A stretch of 64,000 bases of DNA from Rhizobium lentis (GTDB lineage Bacteria; Pseudomonadota; Alphaproteobacteria; Rhizobiales; Rhizobiaceae), in NCBI RefSeq assembly GCF_017352135.1, contig NZ_CP071454.1, forward strand, positions 186,001 to 250,000. The letters are read 5' to 3'. The position numbers were made by a program, and so were the translations under genes. Shown here piece after piece: positions 8,291 to 16,364 of this stretch. The notes below the pieces were generated by a model. That model was not told the DNA's origin. It did not search any database and saw only the letters and a program-made list of their open reading frames with translations. Every line of letters starts with the position of its first letter. Position 1 is the first letter of the stretch.

Positions 8291-8328
8291 CATCGGTCTG
8301 AAAATCGATTCCGATTTTCAGACCGATG
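8291..8328. repeat. Perfect palindrome, 17-bp arms
   Basis: CATCGGTCTGAAAATCG and its exact reverse complement flank a 4-nt loop (ATTC). It lies between two leftward genes. There is no T run next to it, so it looks more like an intergenic repeat unit than a terminator. Confidence 0.7.
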
Positions 8329-8406
8329 CCCCAGCAGCCCCCCGCTGAATTTACAAGGTGAAACGCCCGCGACAACCCGCTGGTCACGCGTCAAATGAAA
8401 GCCGCC

Positions 8407-8808
8407 CTACTCGGCCGCTTCCAGAAACTGGCTCTCTCCAGACGAAGCGGCAAGTGCCCGAACCTTGGCTTCCGTCTTGGCGATCAGCTGGTAGAATTCG
8501 TCCTGCGCTTCGAAATCCAGCTGGATGACGGCGTTGACATCATCGGGTGTATCGCAAACACAGGCGACCGCCGAAACGGGGCAGATGCCGCCGGGATAAC
8601 GCTTACCGGTTCCCGTGTAGGCACGACGGCCCCAGCGCTCGGAATAGACGGTTTCCTCCCGATCGAGATGGAGGATCGTTCCTTTGCAGGCGGTCACGAT
8701 AGCCGCCTTGCCGTAAGCGAACCAATGATAGTTCAGCCTGCGGAGAATATATTTGCCAGTGATGTCCTCACCGGCGAGCTCGGCCGGATTCTCTATCATT
8801 CTAATCAT
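8407..8808 (-). CDS. Conserved-looking hypothetical protein, 133 aa
   Basis: I do not recognise the family. The ATG at 8808 follows GAGGACGCTGTC; upstream extension to 8928 adds low-quality sequence. The protein is soluble, with no signal peptide or membrane helix. A central Gly/Cys-rich patch contains GICPVSAVACVCD, three cysteines in eleven residues, which could bind metal or be redox active. The first half has aromatic residues (NYHWFAYGKAAI) that suggest a small folded domain. No operon partner is apparent. Confidence 0.6.
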   Translation of the reverse strand: MIRMIENPAELAGEDITGKYILRRLNYHWFAYGKAAIVTACKGTILHLDREETVYSERWGRRAYTGTGKRYPGGICPVSAVACVCDTPDDVNAVIQLDFEAQDEFYQLIAKTEAKVRALAASSGESQFLEAAE

Positions 8809-9114
8809 GACAGCGTCCTCAACATGAGGGCAATATCTGCTATCTCTACTTGCGCCGCAAGTCGAAAAGTGCAGCTTTTGTAGTAACTTAGTCACAAAGT
8901 GTTTCTGATTCTTACATTTTGCAGGCACTCCGGCGCACGCCGGCTATACAATTCGTCGTCGAATTTCCTGCCATTGCACCTGCTTCCGACCAGGGAGCAG
9001 CCTTGCGTTTTCCCGATTAGGCCTAATATTGAATCCCAGATTGGCCATTCGGGTCGGCGGATAAGAGCCGAAACCGCGGCAGCCTCTTCTACCGATTAAC
9101 AGCAGGTGTGTTCC

Positions 9115-9483
9115 ATGGTCGAAGCCGTTAACCGCATCTCCTCCGCCGGCGCGTCAGAGCCCACCAAGGTTGGTATCAGCACGTCGATCGGCTCGGAACC
9201 CGACAATGCCTGGGTTGCCGCTCGCCAGTCGCAGATCACGGCCGATCAGCAGGCATCGAAGGAAAGTACGGAGACGAATGGCGCAGGCAGCCTCATTCCG
9301 CATGCTGATATGATCGTCGACGAGGAGCGTCCACGACAGCGCCATGGGCACGCGCCACCGGAAGAAGCGGAAGAGCCCGGCGGAGAAGTGAAACAGCCGC
9401 TGCTGTCAGGGGAAAGCGAGCGCATCGGCACCCGCAACTTAGACGAGGATACGCCCTTCGGCGAGCGCGTCGCCATCATCTGA
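9115..9483 (+). CDS. Hydrophilic hypothetical protein, 122 aa
   Basis: This is an open frame with a GCAGGTG-like RBS before ATG 9115. The product is Glu/Gly/Ser-rich and very hydrophilic, contains HGHAPPEEAEEPGGE, and lacks a signal peptide or membrane segment. It is probably largely disordered. No family was recognised, and coding status rests on frame length and GC-rich codon choice only. Confidence 0.45.
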   Translation: MVEAVNRISSAGASEPTKVGISTSIGSEPDNAWVAARQSQITADQQASKESTETNGAGSLIPHADMIVDEERPRQRHGHAPPEEAEEPGGEVKQPLLSGESERIGTRNLDEDTPFGERVAII

Positions 9484-9498
9484 CGACCTCCCGCCCAG

Positions 9499-9897
9499 TC
9501 AACGGCCGCCCGCAAGCGCAGCCTCAATCGTAGCCTTGTCGATAACAGACCAGACCTCGACGATCTTTCCGCCGCGAATTTCGTAGATCACATTCTCGGT
9601 GAAGGAAAGGCGCCTGCCGTTGACATCCAGGCCGAGGAACTTCCCTTTCGGTGAGCAGTCGAAGCCCAGCCGGCAGGCGACGTAAGGTGGATCGCAAACC
9701 AGCATCAGGACGTTGAAAGAAAGATCGGGAATCTCGTCGAAATCCCGCTCCAGCATGGCGACGTAACCCGCAAGCCCAAGCCGCCGGCCATTATGGACGG
9801 CATCGTCGTCGACGAACTGACCGAGGTTGGGCCAGTCCTGCCGGTTCAGGCAGGCGATGTAGCCGCGATAGAGATCGGCAAGTTCGGTTTTGGTCAT
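9499..9897 (-). CDS. SnoaL-like / ester cyclase-family protein
   Basis: The product is 132 residues with an alpha+beta NTF2-like cone. The N-terminal helix LADLYRGYIACLNRQDW leads into FVDDDAVHNGRRLGLAGY, and the C-terminal strand pair is NVIYEIRGGKIVEVWSVIDK. This order matches SnoaL-like polyketide-cyclase/ester-cyclase proteins, most of unknown substrate in proteobacteria. It lies just before zur in the leftward direction but is separated by 78 bp, so co-transcription with the zinc genes is uncertain. Confidence 0.75.
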   Translation of the reverse strand: MTKTELADLYRGYIACLNRQDWPNLGQFVDDDAVHNGRRLGLAGYVAMLERDFDEIPDLSFNVLMLVCDPPYVACRLGFDCSPKGKFLGLDVNGRRLSFTENVIYEIRGGKIVEVWSVIDKATIEAALAGGR

Positions 9898-9975
9898 GCC
9901 GGCGCTCCTTGCTGCCGAGTCCGGAGGTAGGGCTGTGAATTGCGCCGCCTGAGGCTTCAGCGAGTACGCCTCCGC

Positions 9976-10374
9976 TCACGCCGCGCAGGCTTCGCACAAT
10001 CCGCGGATCTCGATCGTGGTCTTCTCGGGTTTGAACTTCTGGCCGCGCACCCAGCCCATCAGCCGGTGGTCGACCTCGTGGTCGTGGAATTCCATCACCT
10101 GGCCGCAGCTTTCGCAGATGGCGAAGGCGACGATGCCGTGGCTGTGGCAGTCGTCGCCGGGATGGGCGCAGGCGACGAAGGAATTGATGCTTTCTAGCCG
10201 GTGCACGACGCCGTATTCGAGGAGCTTCTCCAGCGCCCGGTAGACCTGCAGCGGGGCGCGAAAACCGTGATCGCGCAGCTTGTCGAGGATGGTGTAGGCG
10301 CTGAGCGGGCCCTCGGCCTTTTCGAGCACGTCGAAAACCAGCGACTGGTTCTTAGTGAGTTGCGGTGTTGTCAT
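9976..10374 (-). CDS. zur: Zinc uptake regulator Zur (Fur family)
   Basis: The product is 132 residues with a winged-helix N-terminus (QSLVFDVLEKAEGPLSAYTI and LQVYRALEKLLEYGVVHRLE). The metal-rich C-terminal half includes HPGDDCHSHG, CESCGQ, EFHDHEVDH and a final CEAC. The CxxC pairs match the structural zinc site of Fur proteins. Its start overlaps the znuB stop by 4 bp, so it is coupled to the znu operon. Zur with Zn(II) represses uptake genes when zinc is sufficient. Three Zur-box-like sites in this window (12171, 12193, 13402) are the likely targets. Confidence 0.93.
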   Translation of the reverse strand: MTTPQLTKNQSLVFDVLEKAEGPLSAYTILDKLRDHGFRAPLQVYRALEKLLEYGVVHRLESINSFVACAHPGDDCHSHGIVAFAICESCGQVMEFHDHEVDHRLMGWVRGQKFKPEKTTIEIRGLCEACAA

Positions 10375-11183
10375 AAGCTCTGTCCTTGCACGACCGTGCG
10401 GCGCCTGACGGGAAGCAGGCTGAGAATGAAGAGAATCAGCGCCGCGACCACGATCGAGGGGCCGGACGGCGTGTCGTAGGTGAGCGAGCCGAACAGCCCG
10501 CCGACGACAGCCGCCGCCCCGATCAGCGAGGCGAGCACCGCCATGATCTCCGGCGTGACCGAGAAGCGGCGCGCCGCGGCCGCCGGGATGATCAGGAGCG
10601 AGGTGATCAGCATGATGCCGACGATCTTCATGGCGATGGCGATGACGACGGCCATCAGCAGCATGAAGAACAGCCGCGCCCGCTCAGGTCTCAGCCCCTC
10701 GGCCTCGGCAAGCTCGGCGTTGACGGTCGCCGCCAAGAGAGGCCGCCAGAGCCAGGCGATCGCCGCCAGCACGAAGAGCCCTCCGCCCCAGATCAACGCG
10801 ATATCGGATGTGGAAACGGCAAGGATATCGCCGAACAGGAAGGCGATGAGATCGATCCTCACCCAGCTCATGAAGGCGACCATGACGAGGCCGATCGCCA
10901 ATGTGGCGTGCGAGAGAATACCGAGCAGCGCATCGGACGACAGTGCCTGGCGTTTCTGCAGAAAGAGCAGCAGCACTGACACCAGCGCGGCGACGGCAAA
11001 GACCGCCAGCGTCAGGTTGAGCTCGAAGAGCAGCGACAGTGCGACGCCGAGCAGCGCGGAATGGGCGATCGTGTCGCCGAAATAGGCCATGCGCCGCCAG
11101 ATGATGAAACAGCCGAGCGGCCCCGTCGTCAGCGCCAGCCCGACGCCGGCAAGGATGGCGCGCAAGAAGAAATCATCAAGCAT
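10371..11183 (-). CDS. znuB: Zinc ABC transporter permease ZnuB
   Basis: The product is 270 residues with about eight hydrophobic helices, the fold of the ABC-3 family that moves zinc or manganese across the inner membrane. Recognisable stretches are RRMAYFGDTIAHSALLGVAL and ISLLIIPAAAARRF-like sequence near residue 210. The frame extends upstream through the His-rich tail of znuC, but ATG 11183 gives the normal N-terminus and overlaps the znuC end by 8 bp. It is followed by zur with an ATGA overlap. Confidence 0.92.
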   Translation of the reverse strand: MLDDFFLRAILAGVGLALTTGPLGCFIIWRRMAYFGDTIAHSALLGVALSLLFELNLTLAVFAVAALVSVLLLFLQKRQALSSDALLGILSHATLAIGLVMVAFMSWVRIDLIAFLFGDILAVSTSDIALIWGGGLFVLAAIAWLWRPLLAATVNAELAEAEGLRPERARLFFMLLMAVVIAIAMKIVGIMLITSLLIIPAAAARRFSVTPEIMAVLASLIGAAAVVGGLFGSLTYDTPSGPSIVVAALILFILSLLPVRRRTVVQGQSL

Positions 11184-12132
11184 GACGGCCCTCCCCGCTG
11201 CGGGAATGGGCGTGTTCATGGGCGTGCTCGTGACCATGATGATCGTCATGAGCGTGATCATGCGCGTGCTCATGGGCATGCTCGTGCTCATGGGCACCAT
11301 GAGCGTGCTCATGCGGGGCATGAGCGTGATGTCCGTCCTCGGGATAACAATGATCGGTAACGGAGCCGTCCGCATGCAGCACGCGCCCATCCGGCAAGTG
11401 CGTATGATCATGGTGATGGCTGTAAACGGCGAGCGTCTGGGCCGCGCGGCTGCCGAACAGGCGAACATATTCAGGGCTGCGGCTTACGGCCTCGGGCGTG
11501 CCACGGCAGCAAACATGGCCATTGAGGCAGATGACCGTATCGGTCTCGGCCATGACGACGTGGAGATCGTGGGAGATCAGCAGGATGCCACAGCCGCTGG
11601 CGTTGCGGATCGATTTGATGAGGTCGTAAAGCGCGATCTCGCCGGAGAAATCCACCCCCTGCACCGGCTCGTCGAGCACCAGCAGGTCGGGCTTGCGGGC
11701 AATCGCCCGGGCCATCAGCGCCCGCTGGAATTCACCGCCGGAAAGATGCTGCACCTCGGCGCCGATCATATGGGCGATGCCGGCGGCTTCTAGTGCCGCC
11801 TGCATGTCGCGCTCCGGCAGCGGGCCGGTCAGCGTCATCAGCCGGCGCACTGTCAGCGGCAGCGTCCAGTCAATCGAAAGCTTCTGCGGGACATAGCCGA
11901 CCTTGAGGCCGGAGAGACGCTCCACCCTGCCCTCGTCGGGTTTCAGCACGCCGATCGCTGCCTTGGCGCTCGTCGACTTGCCGGAGCCGTTTGGCCCGAT
12001 CAGGGTGACAATCTCGCCCCGCGAGACGGAAAATTCGACGCCGCGCACCAGCCAGCGGCCGCCGCGCAGAACGCCGACATTCTCGAGCGAGACCAACTGT
12101 TCGCCCTTGGTATTTGCGGGAGAGAGCATCAA
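11176..12132 (-). CDS. znuC: Zinc ABC transporter ATP-binding protein ZnuC with long His-rich tail
   Basis: The product is 318 residues. Walker A is GPNGSGKST (about 47-55), the signature is LSGGE (about 133), Walker B is LLVLDEP, and the H-loop is ISHD. This is the ATPase of the ZnuABC importer. After about residue 235 the protein continues into a tail of roughly 80 residues made almost entirely of His-Glu-Ala/His-Asp repeats. Typical ZnuC proteins are about 250 residues or carry short tails. The tail may bind or buffer zinc. A Zur box lies 39-51 bp upstream. Confidence 0.93.
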   Translation of the reverse strand: MMLSPANTKGEQLVSLENVGVLRGGRWLVRGVEFSVSRGEIVTLIGPNGSGKSTSAKAAIGVLKPDEGRVERLSGLKVGYVPQKLSIDWTLPLTVRRLMTLTGPLPERDMQAALEAAGIAHMIGAEVQHLSGGEFQRALMARAIARKPDLLVLDEPVQGVDFSGEIALYDLIKSIRNASGCGILLISHDLHVVMAETDTVICLNGHVCCRGTPEAVSRSPEYVRLFGSRAAQTLAVYSHHHDHTHLPDGRVLHADGSVTDHCYPEDGHHAHAPHEHAHGAHEHEHAHEHAHDHAHDDHHGHEHAHEHAHSRSGEGRHA

Positions 12133-12170
12133 ATTTTCCGAAAGCGCTGTTGCATCCTGCTATTGCACAC

Positions 12171-12183
12171 GTTATAGCATAAC
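12171..12183. promoter_or_regulatory. Zur box 1 (znuC side)
   Basis: GTTATAGCATAAC is a near-palindrome in the znuC/znuA intergenic region. It shares the pattern GTWATRRYATAAC with the sites at 12193 and 13402, which matches alphaproteobacterial Zur operators. Confidence 0.8.
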
Positions 12184-12192
12184 GCAATTGAT

Positions 12193-12205
12193 GTAATAAC
12201 ATAAC
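12193..12205. promoter_or_regulatory. Zur box 2 (znuA side)
   Basis: GTAATAACATAAC lies 22 bp upstream of the znuA start and 9 bp from Zur box 1. Two boxes in a 95-bp divergent region suggest that each promoter has its own site. Confidence 0.78.
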
Positions 12206-12227
12206 ATTTGCAATTCAAGCGGAGCAC

Positions 12228-13322
12228 ATGATGAAACGCGCCTTGGCGCCTGCCCTGAAAACCCTGGCCCTCAGAATTCCGGCTGCCCTCGCCATCCCCG
12301 CCCTTGCGGTCCCCGCTCTGCTTTTTGCCGGCACGATGCGGGCTGCCGATGCGCCTGTCGTCGTCACCTCGATCAAGCCGATCCATTCGCTGGTTTCGGC
12401 GATCATGCAAGGCGTGGGCGAACCGGAACTGATCGTCGATGGCGCCGCCTCGCCGCACACCTACAGCATGAAGCCCTCGAATGCGCGAGCCCTGCAGGAG
12501 GCGAAGGTCGTCTTCTGGGTCGGCCCGAACCTGGAGGCTTTCCTGGAAAAGCCGCTCGAGGCGCTGGGCTCGAACGCGAGCGTCGTCGAGCTCGACAATG
12601 CGCCTGATCTGACCAAACTGCCCTTCCGCGAAGGCGGGGCCTTCGAGCCGCATGACGACGCCGGCCACGACAGCGCCTCCGCTGATGATCCCGATCGTGA
12701 TCACGATCACGATCATGATCATGATCACGATGCCGCCAAAACCGGACAGGATGGTGGCCAGGCCCATCACGATGATCATGAAGACCATGAGCACGGGCAC
12801 GGCGCCTTCGACACGCATCTCTGGCTCGACCCGATGAATGCGAAGGCGATGGCGGCCGTGATCACGACGACGCTGGTCGCCGCCGATCCCGCCAATGCGC
12901 TGACCTATCAGGCCAATGCCAAGGCGCTGGATGACAGGCTGACGGCGCTGGACAAGGAGATCGCCGCCACCGTCGCCCCCGTCAAGGACAAGCCCTTCGT
13001 CGTCTTCCACGATGCCTACCAATATTTCGAGCATCGCTACGGCATCCGCGTCGCCGGCTCGATCACCGTCAGCCCGGAAACCATTCCCGGCGCCGAGCGC
13101 GTCTCGGAAATCCACCGCAAGGTCGGTGAACTCGGCGCAACCTGTGTATTCGCGGAGCCGCAGTTCGAGCCGCGCCTCGTCAAGGTCGTCACCGAAGGCA
13201 CGCGCGCCAAATCGGGCGTGCTGGACCCGGAAGCCGCAACGCTCAAGGCCGGGCCGGATCTCTACTTCACCCTCATGCGCGGCATCGCCGACAGCATGAA
13301 GGCTTGCCTCTCCAGCGCGTGA
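12228..13322 (+). CDS. znuA: Zinc ABC transporter substrate-binding protein ZnuA
   Basis: The product is 364 residues with a hydrophobic N-terminal signal segment (residues about 10-37), so it is periplasmic. Zinc-binding histidines fit PHTYSMKP, FDTHLWLDP and FHDAYQYFEHRYG. Between the first two lies the His/Asp-rich loop typical of ZnuA (runs of HDHDHDHD, then HHDDHEDHEHGHG), about residues 140-195, thought to collect zinc. It delivers zinc to ZnuBC. Transcribed divergently from znuC, behind two Zur boxes, and followed by a strong terminator. Confidence 0.94.
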   Translation: MMKRALAPALKTLALRIPAALAIPALAVPALLFAGTMRAADAPVVVTSIKPIHSLVSAIMQGVGEPELIVDGAASPHTYSMKPSNARALQEAKVVFWVGPNLEAFLEKPLEALGSNASVVELDNAPDLTKLPFREGGAFEPHDDAGHDSASADDPDRDHDHDHDHDHDAAKTGQDGGQAHHDDHEDHEHGHGAFDTHLWLDPMNAKAMAAVITTTLVAADPANALTYQANAKALDDRLTALDKEIAATVAPVKDKPFVVFHDAYQYFEHRYGIRVAGSITVSPETIPGAERVSEIHRKVGELGATCVFAEPQFEPRLVKVVTEGTRAKSGVLDPEAATLKAGPDLYFTLMRGIADSMKACLSSA

Positions 13323-13350
13323 CTTTCATGCGACGCTCCGGAGAATGCTG

Positions 13351-13388
13351 AGGCGGAAAGAGGCGGATGACCCCGTTCCGCCTTTTTT
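13351..13388 (+). terminator. Rho-independent terminator after znuA
   Basis: AGGCGGAA pairs with TTCCGCCT across a 17-nt loop and is followed by five T residues. It separates znuA from the GTPase gene, which has its own Zur box. Confidence 0.8.
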
Positions 13389-13401
13389 CGACACTATCTA
13401 T

Positions 13402-13414
13402 GTAATGATATAAC
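13402..13414. promoter_or_regulatory. Zur box 3, upstream of the COG0523 GTPase
   Basis: GTAATGATATAAC lies 22 bp before the GTPase start, at the same offset as box 2 from znuA. It differs from box 2 at three positions. Confidence 0.75.
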
Positions 13415-13435
13415 ATTAACTCGACTGAGGTTCCC

Positions 13436-14641
13436 ATGGACAACAGACTTCCGGTCACGGTGCTCTCCGGATTTCTCGGAGCCGGCAAGACGACGCTGCT
13501 GAACCACGTGCTCACCAATCGTGAGGGCCTGCGCGTTGCCGTCATCGTCAACGATATGAGCGAAGTGAATATCGACGCCAGCCTGGTGCGCGATGGCGGC
13601 GCCAATCTCTCGCGCACCGAGGAACAGCTGGTCGAGATGACCAATGGCTGCATCTGCTGCACCCTGCGCGACGACCTGTTAAAGGAGGTCCGCCAGCTCG
13701 CGACCCAAGGCCGCTTCGATTATCTGCTGATCGAATCCACAGGGATCGCCGAGCCCCTGCCCGTCGCCACCACCTTCGAATTCCGCGACGAACACGGTGA
13801 GAGCCTCTCCGACGTCGCAAGGCTGGATACGATGGTGACCGTCGTCGATGCCGCCAATCTGCTGGCCGATTACGCCTCGGCTGATTTCCTCGCCGACCGC
13901 GGCGAAACGGCAGGCGACGGCGACAACCGCACCATCGTCGACCTGCTGGTCGAACAGATCGAATTCGCCGATGTCGTGGTGCTGAACAAGATCGGCACGG
14001 CAAGCGATGAACAGCGCGACGCCGCCCGGAAAATCATCATCGGACTCAATCCGGATGCGAAGCTGATCGAGGCCGATTTCTGCAAGGTGGCGCTGAAGGA
14101 AGTGCTCGGCACCGAACGCTTCGATATCGACCGGGCCGAGACCCATCCCCTCTGGTACAAGGAGCTGCACGGGTTCAGGGATCACGTGCCGGAAACAGAG
14201 GAATACGGCATCCGCTCCTTCGTCTATCGCGAGAAGCGGCCCTTCCATCCGGCAAAGCTTCAGGCCTTTCTTGATCTGACATGGCCGGGCGTGGTGCGCG
14301 CCAAAGGCTTCTTCTGGCTGGCGACCCGCCCGCACCATGTCGGCGAGGTCAGCCAGGCGGGCGCGATCGTGCGCACCGGCAAGATGGGCCTGTGGTGGGC
14401 GGCCGTCCCGCGCGAGCAATGGCCTGACGAGCCGGGCTTCCTCAGCGCCATCGGCCCCTATCTCGATCCCGTCTGGGGCGACCGCCGCCAGGAAATCGTC
14501 TTCATCGGCGCCGACCCGATGGACGAGGCATGGATCAGGAGGGAACTCGACGCCTGTCTGGTCGACACCACGGTGTTTACGCCCGAACGCTGGCGCGACC
14601 TGCCCGACCCCTTCGCCAGCTGGAGCAGGCAGGCGGCATGA
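13436..14641 (+). CDS. COG0523 (CobW/ZNG-type) GTPase, probable zinc metallochaperone
   Basis: The product is 401 residues. Walker [13 protein letters not shown] starts near residue 15. The metal-binding CICC of [12 protein letters not shown] is near residue 66, and the guanine-specificity loop VVLNKIG is near residue 182. A CobW C-terminal domain covers about 260-395. These G3E GTPases use GTP to hand metal to client enzymes. The Zur box directly upstream and the znuA neighbour argue for a zinc role under scarcity rather than cobalt. It overlaps the next small gene by 4 bp. Confidence 0.9.
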   Translation: MDNRLPVTVLSGFLGAGKTTLLNHVLTNREGLRVAVIVNDMSEVNIDASLVRDGGANLSRTEEQLVEMTNGCICCTLRDDLLKEVRQLATQGRFDYLLIESTGIAEPLPVATTFEFRDEHGESLSDVARLDTMVTVVDAANLLADYASADFLADRGETAGDGDNRTIVDLLVEQIEFADVVVLNKIGTASDEQRDAARKIIIGLNPDAKLIEADFCKVALKEVLGTERFDIDRAETHPLWYKELHGFRDHVPETEEYGIRSFVYREKRPFHPAKLQAFLDLTWPGVVRAKGFFWLATRPHHVGEVSQAGAIVRTGKMGLWWAAVPREQWPDEPGFLSAIGPYLDPVWGDRRQEIVFIGADPMDEAWIRRELDACLVDTTVFTPERWRDLPDPFASWSRQAA

Positions 14642-14811
14642 AGGCGACGGCGATGAGACGCTACCGTTGCGTCTGCGAGGAATGCGACCCGCTGCCACCG
14701 ATCGAAGGGCTTCATCCCGAAACCTTCGAGGGGCCCGAGCCGGAACGGAGATTGAGCGCCCTGTTCCAGAGCCTCACCGACCGCATCGTTCCCGCCAGGA
14801 GACCCTCCTGA
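14638..14811 (+). CDS. Small Cys-containing protein of the Zur-linked operon (57 aa)
   Basis: The frame begins with the ATGA overlap at the GTPase stop, so it is very likely translated by coupling. The product has [15 protein letters not shown] near the N-terminus, with three cysteines arranged C-x-C-x2-C, followed by acidic and Pro-rich sequence. No signal peptide or membrane helix is seen. I do not recognise a family. Its place behind a zinc chaperone suggests a zinc-binding partner, a client fragment or a zinc-sparing role. This is inference. A 25-bp inverted repeat (14791-14815) overlaps its stop. Confidence 0.6.
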   Translation: MKATAMRRYRCVCEECDPLPPIEGLHPETFEGPEPERRLSALFQSLTDRIVPARRPS

Positions 14812-14820
14812 CGGGAAGGC

Positions 14821-15253
14821 TCAGATGACCCCGTGTCTGCGCAAGAGCGCCTGTTCGTCGCCCGACACCCAGCCAAAGCCTTGGGCTCACCATTGAGTTC
14901 CTGGACGAGGTAGTGTGCACGCCGAAATAGATCGAGACCTCCGAATGGTCTTAGCGGCGATAGGTTGCGGACCAGGCGACATGTGCCACGCAATGATGAT
15001 CGTCTATGGGCGAGAGGCGGACATTGCGTATCCGCATCTCTTTGGTCGCTATCGCTCGGTAATGTGCATAACCTTGCGTCATGATCTGCATGAACTGATC
15101 GTCGTTCTTCCCGGTCATGACCCCGGCACGCGAGGCAGCAATGAAGTCGGAGGCATACAAGGATGCGACCTCATCCATTTCAATGTCACCGCCAAGCGAC
15201 TGATTGAAAAAGCGCTCGTAGCGTTCGAAGAGCTTTCCCACGCTGGCCTCCAT
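14821..15253 (-). pseudogene. SnoaL/NTF2-like gene broken by a stop and frameshifts
   Basis: From ATG 15253 an NTF2-like sequence reads for 100 residues to AWSATYRR and then hits TAA. Family-like sequence continues beyond it in shifting frames. SIYFGVH stays in the original frame, then HYLVQELNGEPK appears in a second, and GFGWVSGDEQALL with RRHGVI in a third, ending at TGA 14821-14823. The full ancestral product would be about 140 residues. At least two indels and one nonsense change make it a decayed gene, unless the 100-residue head still folds. Confidence 0.65.
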
Positions 15254-15301
15254 GGCTTCCTCCTGTCGGGGTTTGCAATTGCATCTTACGACTTCGCGAA
15301 A

Positions 15302-15511
15302 TCACACCTTCGCTGAAAGTGTTTCAGCAAGACCTTTCCGGCAAGGAAAACCGCCCGTGACGTCCGGCGGTAGTCGTTGGCGTCGTGAAACCGGCGGCGC
15401 TCGCCAGCGTTGACGCGATAAGCGGCGGTGATCGTCGGCGCTCATCTGAGAAACGTTCATCGGCGAGAGAGGGAAGGAAGCAGAAAGAAGAGTTGCAAGA
15501 ATCTTTTTCAT
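15302..15511 (-). CDS. Possible small secreted protein or remnant (69 aa)
   Basis: The frame starts MKKILATLLSASFPLSP, which looks like a signal peptide, after an AGGAACCTGAC RBS-like sequence. The rest is Arg-rich (DDHRRLSRQRWRAPP) and unlike a folded domain. It may be a truncated or frameshifted periplasmic protein. No family was recognised. Confidence 0.3.
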   Translation of the reverse strand: MKKILATLLSASFPLSPMNVSQMSADDHRRLSRQRWRAPPVSRRQRLPPDVTGGFPCRKGLAETLSAKV

Positions 15512-15815
15512 GTCAGGTTCCTCGTGCTGGGCAACGGATCAAAAAGGACCGAAAGGATGAACCGAAACTGAAACTGAAATTAAATTTTTCTAATGAAATC
15601 AGTGCAGTGCCCCGAGGAAGCAATATTTTAGATTAAGCTTATACGCGTTCCCAAACGGCCACTCTCCTCAGATCGATCGTTTCAAGAATCGGGCACGGTC
15701 GGCGTTGCCGGAAAACGGATTCGATTTCCAGAAAGATTGAGCGCAGATTCGAAATTTGGAGCGTCCCGCGCACATCCCCTCGTTCGAGACAACAATGGTG
15801 TAAATGGAGGAAACC

Positions 15816-16208
15816 ATGCCTGGCATCAGCACGCGCTACATCGTCGATGACGTCGACGCCGCTGTCGATTTCTATAGGCAGCATCTCGGCTTCTCCGTCG
15901 CGTTTCGCCCAGCCCCCACCTTCGCCATTCTGACCAGGGATGGTTTTCGTCTGCTCGTCAGCGGCATGACGGGACCAGGCGGAGCGCCCCAGGCTATGCC
16001 CGACGGACGAAAGCCGAAGCCTGGTGGATGGAACCGCATCCAGATCGAAGTCGAGGACCTGGAGGCGGAAGTCGGAAGATTGCGGCAGGTCGGCGCACGG
16101 TTTCGCAATGAGATCGTACAGGGCATGGGGGGCAAGCAGATCCTGCTCGAGGATCCGGCCGGAAACCCGATAGAGCTCTTCGAAGCGCCGAAAAAATCAA
16201 CGCGGTGA
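15816..16208 (+). CDS. VOC (glyoxalase/bleomycin-resistance fold) protein
   Basis: The product is 130 residues with the paired beta-alpha-beta3 arrangement. It opens with STRYIVDDVDAAVDFYRQHLGF and closes with KQILLEDPAGNPIELFEAP, whose final Glu is the usual metal ligand of the fold. GGAGG at 15807-15811 selects ATG 15816 over the in-frame ATG 12 bp upstream. The substrate is unknown. The preceding 300 bp is AT-rich with no gene seen. Confidence 0.82.
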   Translation: MPGISTRYIVDDVDAAVDFYRQHLGFSVAFRPAPTFAILTRDGFRLLVSGMTGPGGAPQAMPDGRKPKPGGWNRIQIEVEDLEAEVGRLRQVGARFRNEIVQGMGGKQILLEDPAGNPIELFEAPKKSTR

Positions 16209-16364
16209 CATTCATCTTTCTGGGTGCCTGGCTTATCGCACAAAAGGTCCGAGTGATGGTTGTCCGGCGTGGACGTTACTGATGGCGAGATTGGCGGCTG
16301 CGCCTTGTCACTTGTGTGCGAGCGTGTAGTTTCGGACTCGCGTCAATTCAGAGGTAGGCAAAAC

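Noticed and set aside
11204..11330. CATGAGCGTGCTCATG-like repeats that resemble a short array
   Set aside because: They encode the His-rich tail of ZnuC. There are no equal-length spacers, so this is not a CRISPR array.
12690..12830. GATCACGATCATGATC simple-sequence repeat
   Set aside because: It is explained by His-Asp codons of the ZnuA metal-binding loop, not by an independent DNA repeat.
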